From: Myxococcales bacterium
GTDB taxonomy: Bacteria; Myxococcota_A; Polyangia; Nannocystales; Nannocystaceae
Reading direction: 5' to 3'
Assembly: GCA_020633295.1 (NCBI GenBank)
Contig: JACKDW010000019.1
Coordinates: 124,001-188,000, forward strand
DNA: 64,000 nucleotides
The translations under genes were made by a program, and so were the position numbers. The notes under the pieces were generated by a model. It made no database searches and had not been told where the DNA came from. It saw only the letters and a program-made list of their open reading frames with translations. Positions 9,100 to 17,726 of this stretch are shown here, piece by piece; within the stretch, counting starts at the first letter, position 1, and each line of letters opens with the position of its first letter.

Positions 9100-10527
9100 C
9101 CGCACGCGGAGGTCTCCGTCCGGCGGCAGGATCCCGAGACCCGCCCGCCGTTGATCGAGCGGCGGCAGCGCGTGGCGGGGCACGTCGAACTCGTAGGCCG
9201 TCAGGAGCGTGGCGATGAGCAGCTTGATCTCGCGGTGGGCCCAGAAGCGGCCCGGGCACATCGACGCGCCCGCGCCGTAGGGCAGGTACGCGAAGGGGAC
9301 CCGCTCGCCGCGCTTCTCGAAGCGCGCGACGCCCTGGGCGCGCACGAAGCGATCGAAGCGGTACTCGTTCGGCGCTTCGAAGATCTCCGGATCGCGGTGG
9401 GAGAGGTACGGAAACAGGCAGACCAAATCGCCCTCGCGCACCCGCGCGGTCGCGCCGGACACGAGCGGGATCGCGTGCGACTCGGTGACCCGGCGCAGCA
9501 CCATCGAGGCGCTGCTCAGGCGCAGCGCCTCGCAGATGCAGCTGTCGAGCAGGCGCATCGAGTCGAGCTCATCGCGCGTCCACACGCGCTCGCCCGAGCG
9601 TCGCGCGGGGTCGTCGGCGCCGCCCGCCGCGAGCTCCTCGCGCACGGCCGCCAGCGCCCGCGCGTCGCGGAGCAGGTACGCAACGCTCCAGAACGCGGCC
9701 GGCACGGTGTTGGCCTGGGACGCCCACAGCAGCGAGAGCGCGTACTGCCCGCGCTCACGCGCGTCGGTCTGGCGCGAGAGCACCCCGTGACGCGCCCACA
9801 TCAGCTGGCTCATGCTCTCGCGGGTGCGGCTGAGGTGCTGGACCAGCCACGCGCGGTCGTCGGCCACGCCGGACAGAAAGCGGAGGGGGACCCCCGCGAC
9901 GATCAGCGGGAAGCGCTTGTCGAAGGCGACGAAGCGCGCGTACACCTCGTCGCTCGGGAAGTCCTCGCCGTAGAGCGCCGCGGCGCCGGCGTCGAACATC
10001 AGGCGGCTGATGAACTCATACAGCTCCGCGTTCCGCCAGCGCAGCCGCGCCGGCGCGTCCTCGCCCGGATCGTCGCGCGCGTCGAGATCCTCGCGCAGCC
10101 GCGCGAGCAGGGCGCGCGAGAGCTCGTGGAGACGCGACGGCTTGAGGTGCTCGCCGTACATGCCCTCGAGCGCGTCGTTGTCGATCGGGGACTCGTCGGG
10201 GCGACGGTAGCCGAACGCCTTGGAGCCGATCTCACACTTGATCTCGTAGAAGCTGAGCCGCTTGGGCTCCTTGATCAGCGCCTCGAAGTCGCGCGCGTCG
10301 AGCAGGAAGGTCATCCGCTTGCCGGCGATCACGAGCGTGAACACGCTGCCGCAGCGCGCGCGGCAGCGCTCGAGGAAGCCCGGCGCGTCGCGTCCGAACG
10401 CGGGCGCGCAGCCGAGGTACGGGAGCCATCCACGGACGAGCGGCGGCTCTCCAGCTCGTCGCGCGCCGTTGAGGAGTCGCAGCGCGCCGAGGTACCCGGC
10501 CGCCGCGAGCGCGAAGGGACGTCGCAT
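9076..10527 (-). CDS. Cytochrome P450, CYP7/CYP8-like
   Basis: 483 residues with an N-terminal hydrophobic/basic anchor-like segment. A heme-thiolate monooxygenase is shown by the cysteine loop YGAGASMCPGRFWA and the K-helix ExxR in CEALRL. The non-standard heme loop (YGAGxxxCPGR rather than FGxGxxxCxGR), the N-terminal anchor and the length recall the eukaryotic CYP7/CYP8/CYP39 group (cholesterol and oxysterol hydroxylases, prostacyclin synthase) more than typical soluble bacterial P450s. The substrate is unknown; sterols are an inference supported by a sterol-desaturase-family gene at 52.7 kb. The C-terminus ends in an unusual poly-Arg tail inside the convergent overlap. Confidence 0.9.
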   Translation of the reverse strand: MRRPFALAAAGYLGALRLLNGARRAGEPPLVRGWLPYLGCAPAFGRDAPGFLERCRARCGSVFTLVIAGKRMTFLLDARDFEALIKEPKRLSFYEIKCEIGSKAFGYRRPDESPIDNDALEGMYGEHLKPSRLHELSRALLARLREDLDARDDPGEDAPARLRWRNAELYEFISRLMFDAGAAALYGEDFPSDEVYARFVAFDKRFPLIVAGVPLRFLSGVADDRAWLVQHLSRTRESMSQLMWARHGVLSRQTDARERGQYALSLLWASQANTVPAAFWSVAYLLRDARALAAVREELAAGGADDPARRSGERVWTRDELDSMRLLDSCICEALRLSSASMVLRRVTESHAIPLVSGATARVREGDLVCLFPYLSHRDPEIFEAPNEYRFDRFVRAQGVARFEKRGERVPFAYLPYGAGASMCPGRFWAHREIKLLIATLLTAYEFDVPRHALPPLDQRRAGLGILPPDGDLRVRLRRRRRR

Positions 10528-10816
10528 CGCTGGAGTATCGCCGCTCGCGGAGCGTCCGCACAGCCGCAGCGGCGCGGGGGTCTCGAGCGCGAACGCAGAC
10601 CTCGCGCGCGGGTCATGACGACGCGCGCTCGCTACATGCCCCTTGTGTCAGGTGTCCTCGAGGACGCGACGCGGCGCACGAGGGCCGCGCCGCGGCCTCG
10701 CGCGCGCCCTCGCCTGACGCGCGCCGCGAGGCGACGCGCCGGCGCAGGGATTTCGTTGCGATCGCGGGGCCGCGCGCCCTGGCGAGGCGGCGCGGAAACC
10801 TGCTACGGTCGGACGC

Positions 10817-11839
10817 ATGTTACCTGAACCTAAAGCCTACTTGATAAGCTGGCCCGGACTCCGCTCGCTGCGCGCGCTCGCGTGCTTCGCCGGCGCGGCG
10901 CTGACGCTGTCCTCCGCCGCCTGCAGCACCTCCGCGGTCGAGGCCAACACGGCCTCCGACTCCGGCTCCGAGTCGGACGACGGCAGCGCGGGCGGGAGCT
11001 CCGAGGGCAGCACGAGCGGCGGCCCCGGCTCGACCGGGACCGACGCCGACAGCGACGTGGGCGCGACGACTTCGAACTCGACGAACACGCTGACTGACAG
11101 CGACCCCTCGGGACCGGGGACCTTCGGCACCACGACATCCGAGGCCTCGACCGGCGACGACACCGGGCCGTTCCCGCCGGACGACTGCGACCCGTACGCC
11201 CAGGACTGCCCCGAGGGCTTCAAGTGCGCGCCCTACTCCAACGACGGCGCGCCGAACTGGAACGACGCCACGTGCGTCCCGCTCGACGACGAGCCCGCGC
11301 CGCTGGGCGAGCCGTGCACGAACCTCGGCGAGCCCTTCGACGGCCAGGACACCTGCGAGGCGGGCGCGATCTGCTGGTTCCTCGACGAGGAGCTCATGGG
11401 CACCTGCGAGCCGCTGTGCGGCGGCACGCCGGAGGATCCAGTGTGTCCCGAGAATCATGTCTGCAGCATCTCGGGCAACAGCAGCGTCTCGCTGTGCCTC
11501 GAGACCTGCGACCCGCTCGAGGGCGAGAGCGCCTGCGCCGTCGGCGACTCGTGCCTGCCGTCGCCGAACATGCCGAACTTCTTCTGCATCACGCTGGCGG
11601 ACACGTTCAAGGCCGGGCTCCCGTGCGAGGTGCTCAACGTCTGCGCGCCAGGCCTGTTCTGCGCCCCGTCGGACGCGGTCGAGGGCTGCGATCCGATGGC
11701 GGCCGAGGGCTGCTGCACGCCCTACTGCGCCCTCGACAACCCGATCTGCGAGGCCGTGCCCGGGAACGAGTGCGTGCCGTTCTTCGAGCAGCCGGTGCCG
11801 CCGTACGAGAACGTCGGCGTGTGCGCGTCGCCTCCTTGA
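10817..11839 (+). CDS. Cys-rich lipoprotein, tandem paralogue A
   Basis: 340 residues. Lipobox SAAC (Cys36), a ~90-residue Ser/Thr/Gly/Asp linker, then a Cys-rich domain with about 24 cysteines starting DCDPYAQDCPEGFKCAPY. Motifs such as CDPLEGESAC and GCCTPYC recur in the next gene at matching positions, so the two are paralogues in tandem. Disulfide-rich secreted lipoproteins of this type are common in Nannocystis-like myxobacteria; no function is known. Confidence 0.85.
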   Translation: MLPEPKAYLISWPGLRSLRALACFAGAALTLSSAACSTSAVEANTASDSGSESDDGSAGGSSEGSTSGGPGSTGTDADSDVGATTSNSTNTLTDSDPSGPGTFGTTTSEASTGDDTGPFPPDDCDPYAQDCPEGFKCAPYSNDGAPNWNDATCVPLDDEPAPLGEPCTNLGEPFDGQDTCEAGAICWFLDEELMGTCEPLCGGTPEDPVCPENHVCSISGNSSVSLCLETCDPLEGESACAVGDSCLPSPNMPNFFCITLADTFKAGLPCEVLNVCAPGLFCAPSDAVEGCDPMAAEGCCTPYCALDNPICEAVPGNECVPFFEQPVPPYENVGVCASPP

Positions 11840-12072
11840 TCGAATCGATCGCCCGCGCCGCGCTCGCGGCGACGGAGGAGCGCGCGTGATTTCGAACCTG
11901 TACGGAGCGCCATATCGACGCGCGCCCGCGCGGCGACGCGCGGGCGCCCTGGATCCACAGCGGCGCCAAACATCGTTTAGAACCGGTTCTCCGGAGGTAA
12001 GCTTTGCGCGTGACGCCGCCAAGGGATGCATGGGAGGATAACCGTCATTCCTCCTAAAGCACACGGATCCCA
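11840..12072 (+). promoter_or_regulatory. Intergenic region with hairpin over a GGAGGA site
   Basis: This gap separates the tandem Cys-rich lipoprotein genes. It holds a GAACCGGTTC palindrome near 11980 and a 6-bp stem (GGAGGA paired with TCCTCC across a 10-base loop) about 20-40 bp upstream of the second gene. The stem could be a weak terminator or 5'-leader structure. The roles are guesses. Confidence 0.3.
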
Positions 12073-13179
12073 ATGAACGTCACGCGCTCGCTACCGCCCC
12101 CCGCTCCCGCCTGGTTCATCGCGCTCCGAGGACGCGGCGGTCGGCTGCTGCTGACGCTGGCGCTCGCCGCCTGTGGCCCGGACGGCGCGGCGACGAGCGA
12201 CAGCCCGATGACCTCGGAGGCCGGCGGGCCCTCGACCGACCCGAACGGGCCGACGACAGACTCGGGCGCGGAGACCAGCGCGCCGACGAGCGGCGGCTCG
12301 AACATCTCGGCAACGGATCCGATGACGTCGAGCACCGGCGCCTCGAGCTCCACGGCCGACGCGACCTCGGGCACGAGCTCGAGCACGTCCGGCGCGACCG
12401 AGAACACCTCCGGCGTGACGACCTCGGGCGGCGTGACGACGACGGGGCTCGAGAGCTCGACCGTGACCACCGACGGCTCCTCGAGCACCGGCGACTGCAA
12501 CTTCATCTGCCCCGACACCGACGGCGGCGCGCTCGACTGCGACCCGTGGGCCCAGGACTGCCCGGAGGGCGAGAAGTGCGTGCCGACCGGCGAGGAGAAC
12601 GGCGTGTACGACGCGACGCACTGCGTCGCCGTCAGCGACGCTCCCAAGCAGCCCGGAGACCCGTGCGCGGTCGAGGGCTACGTCGTCAGCGGCGTCGACG
12701 ACTGCGATCTAGGCCTGATGTGCTGGGACGTCGACCCCGACACGCTGACCGGCGTCTGCTACGAGATGTGCACCGGCACCCCGGATAACCCGATGTGCTC
12801 GAACCCGCAGGACGTCTGCCTGATCGCCAACGACGGCGTGCTGATCCTGTGCCTCGACGGCTGCGACCCGCTCGCACAAAACTGTCCCGACGGTCAGGGG
12901 TGCCTGTTCGTCAACGACGCGTTCAGCTGCGTCCCGCTCGCCGAGGAGAAGCCCCCCGGCGCGGTCTGCGAGTTCGTCAACGTGTGCGCCGAGGGCAGCG
13001 CGTGCATCAACGGCGAGGCCTACCCGGGCTGCCAGGGGCTCGGCTGCTGCTCGCCGTTCTGCGACCTCGACCTCCCCGTGAGCTGCCCAGAACCGCAGAT
13101 GGACTGCGTGCCCTGGTACGAGCCCGGGCAGGCGCCACCTGGCCTCGAGGACGTGGGCGTGTGCAGCCTCCCGGGCTGA
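12073..13179 (+). CDS. Cys-rich lipoprotein, tandem paralogue B
   Basis: 368 residues. Lipobox LAAC (Cys34), a ~110-residue Ser/Thr/Gly linker, then a Cys-rich domain homologous to the preceding protein (DCDPWAQDCPEGEKCVP, CDPLAQNCPDGQGC, GCCSPFC, and a shared VGVC near the end). The linkers have diverged while the Cys framework is kept, so the disulfide domain is the functional unit. Same strand as paralogue A, 233 bp downstream. Confidence 0.85.
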   Translation: MNVTRSLPPPAPAWFIALRGRGGRLLLTLALAACGPDGAATSDSPMTSEAGGPSTDPNGPTTDSGAETSAPTSGGSNISATDPMTSSTGASSSTADATSGTSSSTSGATENTSGVTTSGGVTTTGLESSTVTTDGSSSTGDCNFICPDTDGGALDCDPWAQDCPEGEKCVPTGEENGVYDATHCVAVSDAPKQPGDPCAVEGYVVSGVDDCDLGLMCWDVDPDTLTGVCYEMCTGTPDNPMCSNPQDVCLIANDGVLILCLDGCDPLAQNCPDGQGCLFVNDAFSCVPLAEEKPPGAVCEFVNVCAEGSACINGEAYPGCQGLGCCSPFCDLDLPVSCPEPQMDCVPWYEPGQAPPGLEDVGVCSLPG

Positions 13180-13278
13180 GCCGCGCCGGCGCGTGAGCCG
13201 GCCCCGCGGCGCGCTTTCGTCCGCGATGTCCAGGTTCATGTCCGGGCGCCCCGCGGGCGGATCTCCTATCGTGGGTCC

Positions 13279-14397
13279 GTGAACATCGCCAGCGCACCGG
13301 ACGCGCTCCCCGTCGAGCACGAGCTCTGTCGCCCGCAGTACGAGGACGCCTGCGTGACCAACGTGGTCCCCGCGCTGCTCCGTCGCCGCGCCCGCGCGTG
13401 GCTGCCCGAGGAGGTCGCGCGGGCGCCGGTGCGCGTGCTGCTGGTGATCGACGGGCTCGGCTGGGAGCAGCTCGCGCCCAGGCGCGAGCGCCTGCCGACG
13501 CTGGCCGCGATGCGCGGGCGCGACATCACGACGGTCGCGCCGTCGACGACCGCGGCCGCGCTGAGCTCGATCGCCACCGGGCGCGCGCCGGCCGAGCACG
13601 GGATCCTCGGCTACCACATGCGCGTCGAGGGCGAGGTGATGAACGCGCTGCGCTGGACGATCGACGGCCGCGACGTCCGGGAGCGCCTCGACCCCGCCGT
13701 CATCCAGCCGATCCCGCCCTTCCTCGGCGAGGCGCCGCCGGTCGTCAGCAAGCTCGAGCTCGCGGGCAGCGGGTTCTCGCGCGCGAGCCTCCGCGGCGCC
13801 CGCTATCACGGCTACAAGGTCGTCAGCAGCCTCGCGGTCGACGTCGGCGCGCTCGCGCGCGCGCGCCACGAGTTCATCTACGCCTACTACGACGGGGTCG
13901 ATCGCGTCGCCCACCAGCACGGCCTGTTCGCGCACTACGACGCCGAGCTGCGCTTCGTCGACGGGCTGGTCCGCGACGTGCTCACCGCGCTGCCGACGGG
14001 CGCGGCGCTCGTCGTCACCGCCGACCACGGGCACGTGCAGGTCGGCGATGACGTCGTGACGCTGCACGAGGACGTCACGCGGCGCGCCGACGGCCTGTCC
14101 GGCGAGGCGCGGTTCCTCTGGCTGCACGCCCGACCAGGACGCGCGCCCGAGCTGCTCGAGGCCGCGCGCGCGCGCCACGGGCAGCAGGCGTGGTGCTGGT
14201 CGCGCGAGCAGGTGCTCGACGAGGGGCTGCTCGGGCCGACGACGCGCGACGGGGTCGCGCGGCGCTGCGGCGACGTCGCGCTGCTCTCGCGCGGCCGCTG
14301 CACGCTCGTGCCCGACGCGCTCGACATCAAGCAAGGGCGTCACGGCGCGCTGACCCCGGCCGAGATGCGCGTCCCGCTGCTGTACGCGATCGCCTGA
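13279..14397 (+). CDS. Alkaline-phosphatase-superfamily phosphodiesterase
   Basis: 372 residues from GTG 13279. Type I phosphodiesterase/nucleotide pyrophosphatase fold: metal-binding Asp in VLLVIDGLGWEQL, nucleophile Thr in TTVAPSTTAAALSSIATG, GxxPAEHGILGY, then the distal metal site with DGVDRVAHQHG and VVTADHGHVQVG. No signal peptide is seen, so it is probably cytoplasmic. Substrate unknown (nucleotide or phospholipid headgroup diesters are typical of the family). The histidine-kinase gene follows 110 bp downstream on the same strand. Confidence 0.9.
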   Translation: MNIASAPDALPVEHELCRPQYEDACVTNVVPALLRRRARAWLPEEVARAPVRVLLVIDGLGWEQLAPRRERLPTLAAMRGRDITTVAPSTTAAALSSIATGRAPAEHGILGYHMRVEGEVMNALRWTIDGRDVRERLDPAVIQPIPPFLGEAPPVVSKLELAGSGFSRASLRGARYHGYKVVSSLAVDVGALARARHEFIYAYYDGVDRVAHQHGLFAHYDAELRFVDGLVRDVLTALPTGAALVVTADHGHVQVGDDVVTLHEDVTRRADGLSGEARFLWLHARPGRAPELLEAARARHGQQAWCWSREQVLDEGLLGPTTRDGVARRCGDVALLSRGRCTLVPDALDIKQGRHGALTPAEMRVPLLYAIA

Positions 14398-14507
14398 CGT
14401 CCACCCCGACGCGCCTCCGCGGGCGCCCCGCGCGTCCATCGTCGTCGCCGGCTCCGCGCGCTGCGGTCCGCGCCCGCGCCCGCGCGACGCGATACCCTGA
14501 GCCGGCC

Positions 14508-17297
14508 GTGGTGTTGTCCGAGTTCCCCTCGCCGGAGACGATCGCGAGCGTCGCGCTGAGCGACCGCACCGTCGTCGCGCTCCTCGATCAGCTCGCGCCG
14601 ATCGTCGGCCTCGGCCTCTGGGACTGGCACATCGAGCGACGGAGCGTGTGGTGGTCCCACGGCATCTACACCATCTACGGGCGGGACCCCGCGCTCGGCC
14701 CCTCGTTCAGCCTGCAGCTGGAGTACATCCTCGAGGAGGATCGCGGCGGCGTGCTCGAGTCGGTCGCGCGCGCGCTCGCGGGCGACCGCTTCGAAACGCA
14801 ATTCCGGATCCGACGCGAGCGCGACGGCGCCGTGCGCACGGTGCACGCCATCGGCATGACCCAGTACGCGCCGAGCGGCGCGCCGGCGCGCTTCAGCGGC
14901 GTGCTGCTCGACATCACCGGCCGCGTGCACGCGGCCGAGACCGCGAGGCTGCGCGCGCGAGCGCTCGACGCCGTGGGCCAGGCCGTCGTCGTGACCGACC
15001 GCGACGGCCTGATCGAGTACGCCAACGACGCGGTCACGCGCATCTTCGGCTGGCGCCCCGAGGAGCTCGTCGGTCAGCGGATCGAGGACCACGTGCGCCT
15101 GCCGCCGCGGCCGCCGAGCGCGGACGAGCTCGCGTCGACGCCGGAGGCGGGCGCGCCATGGGAGGGCGAGCTGGCGCTGCGACGCAAGGACGGCGGCGAG
15201 TTCGCGGCGATCGTGTCGAGCTGGCCGCTGGTCGACGACGGCGGCGCGCTCTCTGGCGTCATCAGCGTGACGACCGACGTGTCCGCGCTCAAGCGCGTCG
15301 AGCGAGAGCTGCGCGAGAGCGAGCTGCGCTTCAGGAGCCTGTTTGAAGAGTCAGGTCTCACCGCGGCGCTGTACGACGTCGACGGGACGCTGCTCATGAT
15401 CAACGCGCGCGCCGTCGAGAGCCTCGGCGTCCCGCGCGAGCGCGCCGTCGGCCGCAACCTCCGCGAGCTCGCGCCCGAGACCGCCGCGCGCCTGCTGCCG
15501 CGCTTCGAAGAGGTGCTCGCGCGCGGCGCCTCGCAGGCCTACGAGGACACGCGCGAGACGCCGACCGGGCGCGCGGTGTTCGTCACGATCATCGCGCCCG
15601 TGCGCGTCGGCGCGCGCACGCTGATGCAGTGCGTGGTCCGGGAGATCAGCGACCTGCGGCGCGCCGAGCTGGCGCTGCGCGCGAGCGAGCTGCGGCGCGT
15701 CGAGGCGCTGCGGCGCAGCGAGGCCGAGTACCGCGCGATGTTCGAGAACGCGCCCGCGATGGTCCACTCGATCGGGCGCGACGGCAGGATCGAGCTCGTC
15801 AGCGACCACTGGCTCGAGACGCTGGGCTACGCGCGCGAGGAGGTGCTCGGCCGGCGCTCGACCGACTTCCTGACGCCGGCGTCGCGCGAGCGAGCGGAGC
15901 GCGAGTTCATCCCCGCGTTCTTCCGCACAGGCACGCTGCGCAGCGCCCCGTACCAGATGGTCAGCAAGCGCGGCGGGCTGCTCGACGTGCTGCTCTCGGC
16001 CTCCGCGCTGCGCGACGAGGACGGCGAGGTCCTGCGCTCCTACGCGGTGATCACCGACATCACCGAGCAGCGGCGGCTCGAGCAGGAGCGCCGGCGGCTC
16101 GAGTCGCAGATGCAGGCCGTGCAGAGGCTCGAGAGCCTCGGGCTGCTCGCCGGCGGCGTCGCGCACGACTTCAACAACCTCCTCTCGGTGATCCTGGGCA
16201 ACGTCAACGCGCTCGAGTCCGAGCTCCCCGACCGCTCGCCGCTGCGCGCCCGAACGCGCCAGATCCACGAGGCGGCGACCCGCGCCGCGCAGCTCGCCAA
16301 CGAGATGCTCGCGTACTCGGGCAAGGGCGCCTTCGTCGTCGAGCGCGTCGACCTCTCCCACGAGGTCACCGCGATCGCCAACCTGCTGCGGACCTCGATC
16401 GCCAAGACCACCGAGCTGCGCTTCGAGCTCGCGGACGAGCGGCTGCCCGTGTGCGCCGACGTCGCGCAGCTCCACCAGGTGGTCATGAACCTCGTGCTGA
16501 ACGCCTCGGAGGCGCTCGAGGGACGGCCGGGGCTCGTCACGCTGCGCACGCGGGCGCGCGTCGGCGCGCCGCCGTCGCGGCCGGCCTGGAACGCCGCGCC
16601 GCTGCCCGGAGGGCGCTACGTGATCCTCGAGGTCTCCGACACCGGCTGCGGGATGAGCCGCGAGACCGCCGAGCGCATCTTCGACCCGTTCTTCACGACC
16701 AAGTCGCGCGGCCGCGGCCTCGGGCTCGCCGCGCTCCAGGGGATCGTCCGCGGGCACGGGGGCGTCGTCACGATCGCGAGCGAAGTCGGGCTCGGGACCA
16801 CGTTCACCGTGTTCCTCCCCAGCGCGGCGCCGGACGAGCGCCGCGACGAGCCGCCCGCGCCCGCGCCCGCGAGCGCGAGCGCGAGCGTGAGCCCGCCGCC
16901 ACAGCCGGAAGGCAGGCTCATCCTCGTGGTCGATGACGAGCCCGGGCTGCGGACGATCTGCGCCGCGCTCCTGCGGCGGCTCGGCTACCGCGTCGTCACG
17001 GCCGCCGACGGCCACGAGGCGCTCGAGCTCGTCGAGCGGCGGGGCGACGAGCTCGCGCTCGTCGTGCTCGACCTGACCATGCCGCGGCTCTCGGGCGAGG
17101 CGACGTTTCGCGCGATCCGGGCGCGGCACCCCGAATTGCGGATCCTGGTCTCGAGCGGCTTCGCCGACGACTCCTTCGTCCGCGCGCTCGGAGAGCGGTT
17201 CACGGACTTCCTGCGCAAACCCTACGAGATGGAGCACCTCGCGGGGGCGGTCGCGCGGCTGCTGTCGGTCGACGCCGCGGACGAGCGCGCGCGCTGA
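14508..17297 (+). CDS. Hybrid histidine kinase with multiple PAS domains and receiver
   Basis: 929 residues from GTG 14508 (GTG 14511 or TTG 14514 also possible); the open frame upstream is antisense-like noise. Four PAS/PAC sensor modules occupy about residues 25-530. The dimerisation/phosphoacceptor helix has H553 in GGVAHDFNNLL, the ATP-binding domain has the N-box (NLVLNASEAL) and G-boxes (DTGCGMS, GRGLGLAALQG), and a C-terminal receiver has VVDDEPG, D855 in VLDLTMPR and a terminal FLRKPYE. No membrane span, so it is a soluble cytoplasmic sensor. An Ala/Ser-rich hinge separates kinase and receiver. Signal and partner unknown. Confidence 0.93.
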   Translation: MVLSEFPSPETIASVALSDRTVVALLDQLAPIVGLGLWDWHIERRSVWWSHGIYTIYGRDPALGPSFSLQLEYILEEDRGGVLESVARALAGDRFETQFRIRRERDGAVRTVHAIGMTQYAPSGAPARFSGVLLDITGRVHAAETARLRARALDAVGQAVVVTDRDGLIEYANDAVTRIFGWRPEELVGQRIEDHVRLPPRPPSADELASTPEAGAPWEGELALRRKDGGEFAAIVSSWPLVDDGGALSGVISVTTDVSALKRVERELRESELRFRSLFEESGLTAALYDVDGTLLMINARAVESLGVPRERAVGRNLRELAPETAARLLPRFEEVLARGASQAYEDTRETPTGRAVFVTIIAPVRVGARTLMQCVVREISDLRRAELALRASELRRVEALRRSEAEYRAMFENAPAMVHSIGRDGRIELVSDHWLETLGYAREEVLGRRSTDFLTPASRERAEREFIPAFFRTGTLRSAPYQMVSKRGGLLDVLLSASALRDEDGEVLRSYAVITDITEQRRLEQERRRLESQMQAVQRLESLGLLAGGVAHDFNNLLSVILGNVNALESELPDRSPLRARTRQIHEAATRAAQLANEMLAYSGKGAFVVERVDLSHEVTAIANLLRTSIAKTTELRFELADERLPVCADVAQLHQVVMNLVLNASEALEGRPGLVTLRTRARVGAPPSRPAWNAAPLPGGRYVILEVSDTGCGMSRETAERIFDPFFTTKSRGRGLGLAALQGIVRGHGGVVTIASEVGLGTTFTVFLPSAAPDERRDEPPAPAPASASASVSPPPQPEGRLILVVDDEPGLRTICAALLRRLGYRVVTAADGHEALELVERRGDELALVVLDLTMPRLSGEATFRAIRARHPELRILVSSGFADDSFVRALGERFTDFLRKPYEMEHLAGAVARLLSVDAADERAR

Positions 17298-17557
17298 GGC
17301 CCGACGCGCGGCGACTCGCGGACGCCCAGGCGCGCCCGATCAAGCCGTTCGCGACGCCGGTCAAGGGCGCCCAGCGCCACACGCTGAGCGAGGCCGGCGG
17401 CAACAACTGGGTCGTGCTGCCCAACGGCTGCTTCCTGATCCTGTTCCGCGCCGCGCCCGAGCTCGCGGGCGTCGACGCGGCCGAGAGAGACGCGCGGATC
17501 GAGAAGACCAAGCTCGCCGTCGCCGAGGCGATCGCGGCCAAGGTCCTCGGCTCATAG
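17298..17557 (+). pseudogene. Start-less coding stretch (possible remnant)
   Basis: The frame ending at TAG 17555-17557 shows strongly coding-like codon use (almost every third base G or C) over at least 75 codons, with a plausible protein pattern (GGNNWVVLPNGCFLILF, then a charged helix ending AEAIAAKVLGS). It has no ATG, GTG or TTG start; only a CTG overlapping the kinase stop (17294-17296) is available. It may be the truncated C-terminus of a lost gene, a CTG-initiated small protein, or a frameshifted extension of the kinase. It does not resemble a known family. Confidence 0.5.
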
Positions 17558-17726
17558 CGGAGCGGGTCGAGAACAGCGCTCGCGCGCGCGAGGACCCTGC
17601 GATCGAGCGCGCGCGCGCGCCCGCCCATCCTCCGTGGCGCGAGAGATTGTCCCTACGCGCCGCGATCGCCTAGTTTATCCAGGGGCCACAGACGAAACGA
17701 AGCTGGGCCCACGGATCGACGTCGCC

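Noticed and set aside
15351..17237. 628-codon minus-strand open frame over the histidine kinase
   Set aside because: High G+C leaves long stop-free antisense frames; the plus strand carries all PAS, kinase and receiver motifs.
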